Origin: Lacticaseibacillus mingshuiensis
GTDB lineage: Bacteria > Bacillota > Bacilli > Lactobacillales > Lactobacillaceae
DNA length: 64,000 bases
Reading direction: 5' to 3'
Assembly (NCBI RefSeq): GCF_016861785.1
Contig: NZ_BOLS01000008.1
Location: 62,001-126,000 of the forward strand
The notes beneath the pieces are model-generated. The model was not told the DNA's origin. It searched no databases and was given only the letters and a program-made list of their open reading frames with translations. The position numbers were made by a program, and so were the translations under genes. How positions within the stretch are numbered: position 1 is the first letter of the stretch; each line of letters begins with the position of its first letter. Shown piece after piece: positions 18,356-26,468 of the stretch.

Positions 18356-19897
18356 CTAGACCAAGACCAGAGCCGGCGCCCGCCGATGCAGTGCGTGAAG
18401 CACCGCATATAGCGCGCCGAATAAGTCGCTTGACGCATCGGCCTGCCACTGAAAGATCTGTGTATCCGGCCGAACATGGCTCGGCACAGGCAGCCCCGTT
18501 GAGCTGATGATCAGATCGGCATCTTCGTACCGTTCCCCGACCACTTCCACAAAGGCCTGCTGGGTCAAAAAGAGCGAGAGATCCAGATAATCGGCCAACG
18601 TCGGCGTGATCATCAGGGCCACTTTGACCTTTTGCGGCGGCGTGAGGACATGGACCAAATGGCCGAACAAGGCGCTCAGGCTGTTGACCAGTGCCGGAAC
18701 GGCTGGGGTAAAGTCTGTCAGATCGTTCAGCGCGATCGTCGCGCGCAAGCTGTTTTCAAGCACCTGCCGCACCTCGTTGGCCTGCGGGTCGTCCTGCGTT
18801 TTGGTGGCCGCGCCGGACAAATGGGTCAATCCGGCGATATCAAAGCCATACAGAATCGTGGAGGACGCGATCGCCAACATGTTGGCCAGCACCATTTTGC
18901 TTTTCAGCGGAATGATCGCCGGCACCCACTCGCTCGGCAATTGGTCGATGGTGCCGGTCACCAAGCGATACAAGCCGTTTTGATAGCGCTTGAACCGCAA
19001 GACCACCTGCTCCAGCCGCGGATCGTCTGCAGTCTGATAAAGCGGCAGCTGATAATCCAAGTCAAACAGAAAATGCGACTCCGCAAACTGCTGCTCGCGC
19101 GTGAGGTGAATGCCAAACTTTTGAAACGGCGACGACTTGTCCGCAAACAGGTTCGGCACGGGGAACGACACCATCGCCCCACCAGGCGTGTTGAGCACAA
19201 ACCCCTGATGCACACGGTTTTTCACCACGGCCAGCGCGTATAAGCCAAGCTCCTTGACGACAGGATTGCTGAAGGCAAAATCAAAGCTCGCCAGCCCGTG
19301 ATTCAGCAGCACCGTCGCCTCATTGCGGTCGATCGTGACAAACGGCCAGGCCGCCCCATCCGTGGCCAGCCAAAACGCAACCGTGAAGAAGAGCCGAATG
19401 TTGGCTTCTGGCCCAGAGACCTGCAACGTCTCAAGCCGGAGCCTGACGCCCATGAAATTGGCAAGCCCGGCCAGCGGTTTGATGTGCCGCGACACCGTCG
19501 TCTTGGAAAAATTCGTTGCCGCTGCAAAATCCGCCAAGCGGGCATATTTGTCTGTCAGCATCGCCCGCAGCGTATTGAACACGATGTTTTGCTCGATCAG
19601 CGCCATCCGCACCTGGCCGCTGTCAAAGGCAAACATGGCCTGAATCGCGGAATCCCCGCCAGTCATTTGCGTCAATGTCGCGACCAGCGCGGTGTAGGTT
19701 CGATAGACCGAGGTGTAGTTGCGCCCTGTCAAAAGCGAGATGCGCTTGAGATTCACGGCATCCACCAATGGCGCGCCGGCTGCCCGTTTCGCGACCCGCT
19801 CGGCCACCGGCAAGACGGCCTGGGCTTCGCTGATGATCTCCCGGTAAAGTGCCAGCTGCTCGCGTTCTTGTTTGGTCAAAAATAATTCCGTGTCCAT
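18356..19897 (-). CDS. Mga-like helix-turn-helix regulator
   Basis: A 513-residue protein with the layout of Mga/AtxA-type regulators: two N-terminal helix-turn-helix regions (about residues 40-60, LKRISLLTGRNYTSVYRTY, and about 110-135, LADFAAATNFSKTTVSRHIK), a long alpha-helical middle, and a C-terminal region (from about 400) that could be an EIIB-like fold (VKVALMITPTLADYL). No enzyme motif is seen. The ATG at 19897 follows AAAGGGAG. The target genes are unknown; neither neighbour is obviously regulated by it. The family assignment rests on architecture and the HTH sequence. Confidence 0.6.
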   Translation of the reverse strand: MDTELFLTKQEREQLALYREIISEAQAVLPVAERVAKRAAGAPLVDAVNLKRISLLTGRNYTSVYRTYTALVATLTQMTGGDSAIQAMFAFDSGQVRMALIEQNIVFNTLRAMLTDKYARLADFAAATNFSKTTVSRHIKPLAGLANFMGVRLRLETLQVSGPEANIRLFFTVAFWLATDGAAWPFVTIDRNEATVLLNHGLASFDFAFSNPVVKELGLYALAVVKNRVHQGFVLNTPGGAMVSFPVPNLFADKSSPFQKFGIHLTREQQFAESHFLFDLDYQLPLYQTADDPRLEQVVLRFKRYQNGLYRLVTGTIDQLPSEWVPAIIPLKSKMVLANMLAIASSTILYGFDIAGLTHLSGAATKTQDDPQANEVRQVLENSLRATIALNDLTDFTPAVPALVNSLSALFGHLVHVLTPPQKVKVALMITPTLADYLDLSLFLTQQAFVEVVGERYEDADLIISSTGLPVPSHVRPDTQIFQWQADASSDLFGALYAVLHALHRRAPALVLV

Positions 19898-20061
19898 CGC
19901 ACTCGCTCCCTTTCCTGATGCCACCTTTCGAGTATACCCAACAAAAAAGCGCGGCGAAAATCATTTTTCGTAATTTTATACCCTTTCAGATGGTTTCACG
20001 AGCATTGATGCCGCTACCGTTTCGGTTTTTTAACCAGCAATTTGGCAGCGTGGGACAAATA

Positions 20062-20100
20062 ACAAAAAGGACCTCCGAGAAACGCTCCCGGAAGTCCCTT
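20062..20100 (-). terminator. Terminator of the aromatic amino acid ABC operon
   Basis: On the minus strand GGACTTCCGGGAG and CTCGGAGGTCC pair around CGTTT, followed by TTTTTG (20067-20098). Confidence 0.7.
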
Positions 20101-20118
20101 ATTAATAGAAGGAAAAAT

Positions 20119-20922
20119 TTAGCTCAGCAACACTGCATCGTCCACCAACGCCGTCCCACTGCGCTTTTGGAACAAGGCCAGCAGGTCCGGCACGGTCATC
20201 GATGCCTTTTCATCGCCGCGGATATCAACGGCGATCTGGCCGTGATCCAGCATGATCAAGCGGTCGCCGTATTTCAGGGCATCATTCATATCATGGGTGA
20301 TCATCAGCGTGGTGATCTTTTGGGCGGCCACCAACTGCGCAGTCAGGGCCATCACCGTTGCCGAAGTCTTCGGATCGAGCGCAGCCGTGTGCTCGTCCAG
20401 CAGCAGCAATTCCGGCGCCTTGAGTGTCGCCATCAGCAGGGTGATCGCCTGTCGCTGGCCGCCGGATAACAAGCCGATCTCGGTGTTGAGCCGAGTCTCC
20501 AGATCCAGGTTGAGACTCGCCAATTTTTCCTTGAAGAGCTTGCGGTCGCTGTGGCGCACCCCACTGCTCCAAAAATTGCGCCAGCGCCCGCGCTGCATCG
20601 CCAGGGACAGATTTTCCTCGACTGAGAGCCGCGGGGCCGTGCCGGAGCGTGGGTCCTGAAAGACTCGGGAGATCAACTTGGCACGCTTGGCGACCGGCAG
20701 ATACGTCACGTCTTCGCCTGCGATCTTGATCTGGCCGTACACGACCGGCAAGGAGCCAGCGACACTGTTGAGCAGCGTCGATTTACCGGCACCGTTACCG
20801 CCAATAATGGCAACAAACTCGCCTTCCTCAAGCGTTAAATTGATGTTGCGCAAGGCGCGCGTTTCGTTGACGGTGCCTTGTTCAAAATATTGATCGAGTT
20901 CTTTGATCTCAAGTGCTGGCAT
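20119..20922 (-). CDS. ABC transporter ATPase, predicted Phe/Tyr importer
   Basis: A 267-residue ABC ATPase with Walker A GGNGAGKST (about residues 42-50), signature LLSGGQRQAI (about 152) and Walker B LLLLDEHTAALD (about 175). It belongs with TrpX/TrpY-type systems (ABC_sub_bind lipoprotein, LivH-like permease, ATPase). It starts directly after the permease stop and ends the operon. The substrate is inferred from the Phe and Tyr leader peptides of the lipoprotein genes, not from this protein. Confidence 0.8.
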   Translation of the reverse strand: MPALEIKELDQYFEQGTVNETRALRNINLTLEEGEFVAIIGGNGAGKSTLLNSVAGSLPVVYGQIKIAGEDVTYLPVAKRAKLISRVFQDPRSGTAPRLSVEENLSLAMQRGRWRNFWSSGVRHSDRKLFKEKLASLNLDLETRLNTEIGLLSGGQRQAITLLMATLKAPELLLLDEHTAALDPKTSATVMALTAQLVAAQKITTLMITHDMNDALKYGDRLIMLDHGQIAVDIRGDEKASMTVPDLLALFQKRSGTALVDDAVLLS

Positions 20923-21831
20923 TTATTTGTCCTCCGCGATATGTTTGCGATTGGCGCGACGTTGACGAACGCCGACTGTTTCTTTCTTGATCAGCGGCAG
21001 CGCCAGGAACAAGACGAGCATCAGCGAATAGAACAGGCGCAGATAGCTCGGGTCGACGCCCATCGAAAGCACCCACGCGATGATCAGCCGGTAGATGAAC
21101 GCGCCCAGGATGATCGTCAGCAGGCGCTGGCCAAACGTCAGATGCCGCAGCAGCAGCTCCGCAATGATGATGGCGGACAGCGCGATGACCAAGGTGCCGA
21201 CCCCCATCGAGACATCGGCGTACCCGTTCATCTGCGCCATCAAGCTCCCGGACATCGCGATCAGGCCATTTGAGACCATGTAGACAATGATCTTCATATT
21301 ATCGGCATTGATGCCATTGGCCGCGCTCATCGCTTGGTTGTCGCCAACCGCCCGCGCAGACAGCCCCATCTCTGTGTGGAAAAACAGGACCAGCAGCGCG
21401 ATCACGACGGCCAGCAGGAGCCCGCCGACCACGATCACATCCAAGTCACTATTGGCAAAAGTGACCATGTTGAACACCGTCTTCACGCTGATCGGCATGT
21501 TGGCGGCGCCCTTCATCACAAAGAGGTTGACCGAATACAGACCCGTCATGGTCAAAATACCGGTGAGCAGGTCCGGAATTTTCAGCTTCGTGTGCAGCAG
21601 TCCGGAGACCAGTCCGGCCAGCGCCCCGCCGAGAAAGCCATACAGCGTGGCGATCAGCGGGTTGGTCCCACCGGCCAGCGCCCGCACTGTGATGGCGGCG
21701 CCAAAGGGAAAACTCCCTTCTGCCGTCATATCGGCAATATCCAAGATTCGAAATGTCAGATAAACGCCGATCGCCATCAGCGACCACAGCATCCCCTGCG
21801 ATAAACTTGAAACCAGTGTCTCTACGGTCAT
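20923..21831 (-). CDS. ABC transporter permease, predicted Phe/Tyr importer
   Basis: A 302-residue permease with about eight hydrophobic segments, of the LivH/BPD_transp_2 type used by TrpXYZ-like systems. The conserved MSAANGINADNMKIIVYM stretch lies about residue 170. It is followed immediately by the ATPase gene and preceded, after about 175 bases, by the Phe-leader lipoprotein gene. One permease probably serves both lipoproteins. Confidence 0.82.
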   Translation of the reverse strand: MTVETLVSSLSQGMLWSLMAIGVYLTFRILDIADMTAEGSFPFGAAITVRALAGGTNPLIATLYGFLGGALAGLVSGLLHTKLKIPDLLTGILTMTGLYSVNLFVMKGAANMPISVKTVFNMVTFANSDLDVIVVGGLLLAVVIALLVLFFHTEMGLSARAVGDNQAMSAANGINADNMKIIVYMVSNGLIAMSGSLMAQMNGYADVSMGVGTLVIALSAIIIAELLLRHLTFGQRLLTIILGAFIYRLIIAWVLSMGVDPSYLRLFYSLMLVLFLALPLIKKETVGVRQRRANRKHIAEDK

Positions 21832-22006
21832 GTTCGATCCTCCAATAATTTGTCAGACTTGCGGTGGAAAAATGGGTTCCGTTCGCCCAGATGTGGTGCG
21901 CGGCAAAAGCCGTTTGCGGTCAGCCGGCTGGGCCAAGTCGCGACCGCGTCATGCGGCGACCGCTGAGCGGCCACCATTTCGCACGCAGTCAGTGGCCAAG
22001 TTGCGG

Positions 22007-22966
22007 TCAGTCATTTGCGACGTCCGCATCCGTCAGGCCAAACGCCTTCATCATCGTCTTGTTTTTGATCACCGAGGTCTGCGCTGGACTTTCAACAGGC
22101 AGGTCTTGAACCTTCTTGCCCTGCAGAATTTTCACGGCCATCTTCGCGGTCTGCACACCCAATTTGTAATAATCGATGCCGATGCTGGCGACCCCGCCGT
22201 CCTCGACCATCGTGGATGCCGCCGGAACGACCGGCACCTTCATCTTCAGTGACACCTTGGCGACGGTCTTCATCGCAGCCGCCACCGTGTTGTCCGTTGG
22301 CGCATACACAACATCGCAGCGGTTCATCAAGGCCTCAGTCGCCGACTGCACATCTTTGGTGCTGGCAACGGTCGTCGTTGTGACTTTCAAGCCGAGTTTT
22401 TTCACCGCGGCCTTGGCCAATTTGATCTGCACGACCGAGTTCTGCTCGGCGGCGTTATAGATCATGCCGACTGTTTTGGCTTTGGGAAAAAGACGGTGCA
22501 TGTACCCGATCTGTTCCGGGATATCCACCATGTCGATGGTACCGGTGGCGTTGCTGCTAGGATCAGCCTTTGATTTGGTCAGGTTCGCGGAAACAGGATC
22601 GGTGACCGCCGTAAAAAGCAGTGGCGTGTCGGGATCGCCTTTCTGCAGCGCCTGGGCAGCCGGCGTGGCAATCGCGAGGTTCAGATCGTTTTGATCGCTC
22701 TTGAGCCGCTGACTCATCGTCTGTAGGTTCGCCTGGTCGCCTTGCGCGTTCAGGTAATCGATCTTGATCTTGCTGCCCTTGTAGCCAGCCTGCGCCAACC
22801 CGTCCTCAAACCCCTTGCGCGCCTGGGTCAGCGCCGTCTGGTCGATCAATTGCAAAATGCCGACCTTCACCGTGTCATCCTTGGCCTGGGCCGTTTTGCT
22901 GCAGGCTGATAAACTCAGTGCGGCCACCGCCGCAACTGCCAGTGTCAAAAGCTTTGTTTTCATCAT
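22007..22966 (-). CDS. Substrate-binding lipoprotein, Phe-leader copy
   Basis: A 319-residue ABC_sub_bind (TrpX-like) lipoprotein. A signal peptide ends in LSAC with the lipidated Cys at 22. The mature part opens VKVGILQLIDQTALTQARKG. It is a close paralogue of the Tyr-leader lipoprotein at 23394-24368; long stretches such as GYKGSKIKIDY and LNLAIATPAAQAL are shared. The family binds aromatic amino acids in streptococci (tryptophan in TrpX). The upstream leader with four Phe codons suggests phenylalanine. AGGAGG lies before a double ATG; the first is taken. Confidence 0.82.
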   Translation of the reverse strand: MMKTKLLTLAVAAVAALSLSACSKTAQAKDDTVKVGILQLIDQTALTQARKGFEDGLAQAGYKGSKIKIDYLNAQGDQANLQTMSQRLKSDQNDLNLAIATPAAQALQKGDPDTPLLFTAVTDPVSANLTKSKADPSSNATGTIDMVDIPEQIGYMHRLFPKAKTVGMIYNAAEQNSVVQIKLAKAAVKKLGLKVTTTTVASTKDVQSATEALMNRCDVVYAPTDNTVAAAMKTVAKVSLKMKVPVVPAASTMVEDGGVASIGIDYYKLGVQTAKMAVKILQGKKVQDLPVESPAQTSVIKNKTMMKAFGLTDADVAND

Positions 22967-22990
22967 TTTTCCTCCTGAGAATGGCAAAAA

Positions 22991-23158
22991 GCCAGCCACT
23001 GGGGGAAATGCGCCCATGTGGCTGGCCAATTGATCTTCTTCCGGAAAAAGAAAAGGCCACATGGAACATTCCCTGTCCATGTGGCGAGTTGATTGCACTT
23101 TAATGAGTGCCGGCCATCATGGATGCAAGCCGCGGCTTGCATCCCACGATGCAAACCG
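22991..23158 (-). promoter_or_regulatory. Phe attenuator: alternative hairpins and two terminators
   Basis: Minus-strand segments in order after the leader stop: 1 GCGGTTTGCATC (23159-23148), 2 GATGCAAGCCGC (23143-23132), 3 GGCTTGCATCC and CCATGATGG (23131-23113), 4 CCACATGG (23084-23077), 5 CCATGTGG (23064-23057) followed by a T-rich run. Pairing 1:2 is near perfect, 2:3 is perfect over 11 bases, 3:4 gives nine pairs with one bulged A (antiterminator), and 4:5 is the terminator. A second hairpin with a T-run (GCCAGCCAC with GTGGCTGGC, 23025-22991) follows, just before the lipoprotein's ribosome binding site. The logic fits ribosome-mediated attenuation; it has not been tested. Confidence 0.75.
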
Positions 23159-23218
23159 CTATCCGAAAAAGCCGGCGAAAAAGTTGTGATTTAGTTGTGT
23201 TGACATTAGGTTTCTCAT
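23159..23218 (-). CDS. Phe-rich leader peptide, 19 residues
   Basis: Reads MRNLMSTQLNHNFFAGFFG and ends in TAG. AAAGGAG lies eight bases before the ATG. Four Phe codons (TTT TTC and TTT TTC at positions 13, 14, 17, 18) occur just before the stop, and the stop codon abuts RNA segment 1 of the attenuator. It aligns without gaps to the Tyr-rich leader at 24578, with F replaced by Y at each of these positions. The role is inferred to be sensing of charged tRNA-Phe. Confidence 0.8.
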   Translation of the reverse strand: MRNLMSTQLNHNFFAGFFG

Positions 23219-23259
23219 GAACAGCACTCCTTTACACCAATAGCGGTGTTCATGAATGA

Positions 23260-23288
23260 GAATAACGTGACTGTTTTCTCATGTCAAC
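23260..23288 (-). promoter_or_regulatory. Promoter of the Phe leader
   Basis: Minus-strand TTGACA (23288-23283), 17 bases, TATTCT (23265-23260). This is an internal promoter, downstream of the Tyr-leader lipoprotein gene. Confidence 0.75.
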
Positions 23289-23393
23289 CTTAACTTTGAG
23301 GAACCACACAACTTTTTCCGCAAAACTTGTTCGGTCAGGAGGAACTTTTCCAGTGCGGACGCGGGCGCCAGCGTTCGCCTCTGCCAGGAAAAA

Positions 23394-24368
23394 TTATTTG
23401 GCGGCGGCCGTCACATCGGCCTCCGTCAGGTTGAACTGGGCCATGCGCGTCTTGTTGGTGACCAGGCGAACTTTCGCCGGCGCCTCAACTGGCAACTCGG
23501 AGACCTTCTTGCCCTTGAGGATCTTGATCGCCATCTTCGCGGTCTGCCGGCCGAGGTCTTCGTAGTTGATGCCTTGCGTGGCGACCCCGGCGATCGGAAT
23601 CATCGTGGCGTCGGCGTTGATGACTGGCACCGCAAGCTTTTGGGAGATCTTGCCGATCGTTGGCATCGCCGCTGCGGCATTGTTGTCGGTCGGAATGTAG
23701 ATCGCATCCGCCTGGGCAGCCAGTGCTTCGGTCGCCTGCTGCACATCATTGGTCGTCGCCGCAGTCTTCACAACGGCGGTCAACCCCAACTTTTTGATCT
23801 CAACTTCCGCGAGTTTGATCTGGAAAACAGAATTCTGCTCCGCCGCATTGTAGAGCAACCCGATCTTCTTGGCCTTTGGAAACAGCTTGTGAGTGAAATC
23901 GATCTGGCCCTTCACATCTACCATGTCGGTGACGCCCGTCGCGTTTTTATCTGGGGCCTTCGTGTCGGTCACCAGGCCGGCCGAGGTTGGATCGGTGATC
24001 GCGGTGAACAGCAGTGGGGTCTTTGAATCGGCTTTGGCCAAGGCCTGGGCCGCCGGGGTCGCGATGGCAAGGTTCAAGTCATTCTTGTCGGCGGCGAGGC
24101 GCTGGCTCATCGACTGGAGATTTGACTGATCGCCCTGGGCATTGACGTAATCGATTTTGATCTTGCTGCCCTTGTAGCCATTTGCCGCAAGCTCTTCTTC
24201 AAAACCTTTGCGCGCATCATTCAGCGCGCTTTGATTGATCAGTTGCAGAATGCCGATCTTGACGGTGCCGTCTTTCTTGGCGGCGGTGGCGCTGCTGCTG
24301 GAGCAAGCGCCCAACACAACGGCGAGGGACAATGCGGTTAAAGTGGTCAAAAGGTGAGTTAGCTTCAT
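23394..24368 (-). CDS. Substrate-binding lipoprotein, Tyr-leader copy
   Basis: A 324-residue TrpX-like lipoprotein with signal peptide and LGAC lipobox (Cys 22), then a Ser-rich linker and VKIGILQLINQSALNDARKG. It is a paralogue of the lipoprotein at 22007-22966. Its leader carries five Tyr codons, so tyrosine is the predicted ligand. GGAGG precedes the ATG at 24368. It is first in the cluster and lacks its own permease and ATPase; it can be expressed separately because the next gene has its own promoter. Confidence 0.82.
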   Translation of the reverse strand: MKLTHLLTTLTALSLAVVLGACSSSSATAAKKDGTVKIGILQLINQSALNDARKGFEEELAANGYKGSKIKIDYVNAQGDQSNLQSMSQRLAADKNDLNLAIATPAAQALAKADSKTPLLFTAITDPTSAGLVTDTKAPDKNATGVTDMVDVKGQIDFTHKLFPKAKKIGLLYNAAEQNSVFQIKLAEVEIKKLGLTAVVKTAATTNDVQQATEALAAQADAIYIPTDNNAAAAMPTIGKISQKLAVPVINADATMIPIAGVATQGINYEDLGRQTAKMAIKILKGKKVSELPVEAPAKVRLVTNKTRMAQFNLTEADVTAAAK

Positions 24369-24405
24369 GATTTTTTCCTCCAAAAATGTCTGTGGCAACA
24401 GAAAA

Positions 24406-24577
24406 GGCCAGTTGCAAGGTTTCACCCCTGCAGCTGGCCAACAGATTCTTTCCGGAAAGAAAATGGCCACATGGGTGAAATCCTCATCCATGTGGCCTTC
24501 GTATGCATGTTAAATGCTACGACCATCATGGATGCAAACCTGCGCGCGGTTTGCATCCAATCGGCGAATGCAAGCCG
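24406..24577 (-). promoter_or_regulatory. Tyr attenuator: alternative hairpins and two terminators
   Basis: The same five-segment plan as the Phe attenuator: 1 GCGGCTTGCATTC (24578-24566), 2 GGATGCAAACCGC (24558-24546), 3 GGTTTGCATCC plus CCATGATGG (24540-24523), 4 GGCCACATGG (24497-24488), 5 CCATGTGGCC (24474-24465) and TTTTCTTT. Pairing 2:3 is perfect over 11 bases, 1:2 has one mismatch, 4:5 is perfect over ten bases, and 3:4 pairs with one bulged A. A second hairpin with TTTTC (GGCCAG with CTGGCC, 24439-24406) follows. A TTTCCGGAAAG palindrome lies between the two terminators. Confidence 0.75.
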
Positions 24578-24637
24578 CTATCCGTAATAGCCGTAGTAAT
24601 AAACGGAATTCAACTGTGTTGGTTTCATGTTTTTCAT
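24578..24637 (-). CDS. Tyr-rich leader peptide, 19 residues
   Basis: Reads MKNMKPTQLNSVYYYGYYG and ends in TAG. An in-frame ATG also lies one codon earlier (24640), but AAGGAG is better spaced for 24637 (eight bases), and this start gives the same length as the Phe leader. Five Tyr codons (TAT TAC TAC, TAT TAC) occur just before the stop. The TQLN core is shared with the Phe leader. Confidence 0.8.
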   Translation of the reverse strand: MKNMKPTQLNSVYYYGYYG

Positions 24638-24681
24638 CATCAACACTCCTTGCCATGCGCTGTTGCGCTGGTATGTGGACT

Positions 24682-24710
24682 AAGATACACGGACCTTCGC
24701 CCACTGTCAA
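24682..24710 (-). promoter_or_regulatory. Promoter of the Tyr leader
   Basis: Minus-strand TTGACA (24710-24705), 17 bases, TATCTT (24687-24682). It begins right after the stop codon of the histidine-phosphatase gene, with no terminator between. Confidence 0.75.
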
Positions 24711-24711
24711 C

Positions 24712-25377
24712 TCACTTTTTCGAATTATTTTGAATAAAATCAGACAAATCCGCGGCAGGCAGGCCCCAGAAGCGCTTTTCAAAATTTTTGCCGTCCCGTG
24801 TGACGAGTTTCGTGACGGTCGCATTTTTCACGATCTTGTGGTGGCGTAGGTCAGAAAACCGGACCCCGACCAGCGTGTTAAGTAGCAGCAAAAAGATGAT
24901 GCCGTGGCCCACGACCAGAATCTTGCCCGTCGGATAGGTCGCGCGGGCCGTCTGGATCACAGCCAGGCTCCGCGTCAAGGCGGCGCGATACGTTTCGCTG
25001 CCGATCACCGAAGCGACCTCCGCATCAAAGCGCACGGTATCGGTCATGTAGATCTCAACGCGCGCGTCATCATTGACTTCTGCGACGGTCCGGCCGTCCC
25101 ATTGACCGAGTTTCATCTCGCGCAGGCCCGCAACCGGCTGAAGCGGCGTTTGCGCGCGAAATTCATTGGCGGCCATGATCCAATTCGCGGTCGCCACCGC
25201 ACGCGGCATGCTCGAAGCCAACACCTGGGTAAACTGGACAGACGAAAGCGCCTGGCCGACTTCCTGTGCCGCGGTGACGCCAAGCGTTGTGAGCGGCGAG
25301 TCGCTGAGGCCCCCGTTGAATGCCTTACGCCGATTGATCGTGGTCTGGCCGTGTCGTACAAAATAAAATTCAGTCAT
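24712..25377 (-). CDS. Histidine phosphatase family protein (PGM-like)
   Basis: A 221-residue member of the phosphoglycerate-mutase-like superfamily. The catalytic RHG motif is at residues 8-10 (FVRHGQTTINRR) and the second His in ILVVGHGIIFLLL (about 165). It is too diverged from gpmA, also in this window at 41.5 kb, to be the glycolytic mutase and is more probably a broad-specificity phosphatase. The ATG at 25377 is chosen for AGGAGG seven bases upstream. Confidence 0.78.
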   Translation of the reverse strand: MTEFYFVRHGQTTINRRKAFNGGLSDSPLTTLGVTAAQEVGQALSSVQFTQVLASSMPRAVATANWIMAANEFRAQTPLQPVAGLREMKLGQWDGRTVAEVNDDARVEIYMTDTVRFDAEVASVIGSETYRAALTRSLAVIQTARATYPTGKILVVGHGIIFLLLLNTLVGVRFSDLRHHKIVKNATVTKLVTRDGKNFEKRFWGLPAADLSDFIQNNSKK

Positions 25378-25597
25378 GTCATGCCTCCTGCCGCCAATTA
25401 TACCGCAGCGAAAGACTTGGGTGGCGAGTTCTCCCGGGTGGGCACTGGCCAATGGAGACATTGGCCGCGGAAACCATCATTGGATCTCAGTAATTATTGG
25501 GATGTTGCGCCATGCTTTTCCAAGATACAGATGGGCGCCGGCCCGCATGCCGGAGACATCTAGCTACCCCACCATCCCGCAGGCCTGCGCACCCGAC

Positions 25598-25628
25598 AAA
25601 AAAGAGCCGCACTTGGCAGCTCTTTTGC
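25598..25628 (-). terminator. Terminator of efp
   Basis: Minus-strand AAAAGAGCTGCC and the GCGGCTCTTTT arm form a short hairpin with a T-run (25600-25626). Confidence 0.6.
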
Positions 25629-25640
25629 GAAACTAGTCTA

Positions 25641-26198
25641 TTAGGCGCGCTTTTGGTAGGTGCCGTTTGCGGTTGAAACGGTGATGGTCTCGCCGTTTGA
25701 GATGAAGTCTGGCACGTTGACGACCAGGCCAGTCTCAAGGGTGGCTGGCTTGCCGCCGCCTGTCACGGAGCCGCCTTTGATGCTTGGCTGGGTCTCGGTG
25801 ACTTTCAGGTTGACCGTGCCAGGCAAAATGATGCCGATGACTTCGGTGCCGTAGAATTCGATCTCCACCTGCATATTTTCCAGCAGATATTTTGCCTCGT
25901 GCTCGATGCTGGCGGTTGGCAGTTCGTATTGCTCAAATGATTCCATGTCCATGAAATAGGCCAGGTCATCTTGGGTATACAGATACTGAACGGTCTTGGT
26001 GACCATTTCGGCCAGCTCGATCTTTTCGCTTGGGCGCATCGTGGTCTGCACGGTGGAGCCGCTGCGAATATCGTAAAGCTTGAGCTGCATCAGGGTGTTG
26101 CCCTTGCCTGGCTTGTGGTGATTGCTTTCAAGGACCTTGATCAATTTACCGTCTTTTTCATAAGTCATGCCTGCACGCAGGTCGATTGCTGTCGTCAT
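25641..26198 (-). CDS. efp: Translation elongation factor P
   Basis: Relieves ribosome stalling at polyproline. The 185-residue length is standard and the three beta-barrel domains are complete. Lys-32 in HHKPGKGN is the position that carries the post-translational modification in other bacteria; a Lys here is compatible with the B. subtilis type or with no modification. No epmA or epmB homologue is near. The start at 26198 follows AAAGGAAG. Confidence 0.95.
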   Translation of the reverse strand: MTTAIDLRAGMTYEKDGKLIKVLESNHHKPGKGNTLMQLKLYDIRSGSTVQTTMRPSEKIELAEMVTKTVQYLYTQDDLAYFMDMESFEQYELPTASIEHEAKYLLENMQVEIEFYGTEVIGIILPGTVNLKVTETQPSIKGGSVTGGGKPATLETGLVVNVPDFISNGETITVSTANGTYQKRA

Positions 26199-26468
26199 TG
26201 GATGAAACTTCCTTTCTTGTGGGCCGCGCCCACGTTCACTTGTCTTGTCCGCACACACTGCCCGCTACAGGCGGCGGAAGCGGCATTACGAGGGCATGTC
26301 CAAGCCCAGAAAAATACATGAACATCGACATACTCCTTCCCGGCATCCGAGCGCCGGATACAAATCGATTATACGTGAGATGGCGCCGCTTTACCAGTTG
26401 CGGAAAAATCGATTGAATGAGGCCCGCCTTGCGCGCAAAAACGCGAAAAATTGCGGGTCACCCTGCCG
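26199..26468. other. Intergenic region upstream of efp with a possible promoter
   Basis: Minus-strand TATAAT (26373-26368) lies 17 bases after a poor -35 TGGTAA (26396-26391). This could drive efp through a leader of about 165 bases. A GCCGGATAC/GGCATCCGAGC inverted repeat lies at about 26340-26360. No gene is seen. Confidence 0.4.
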
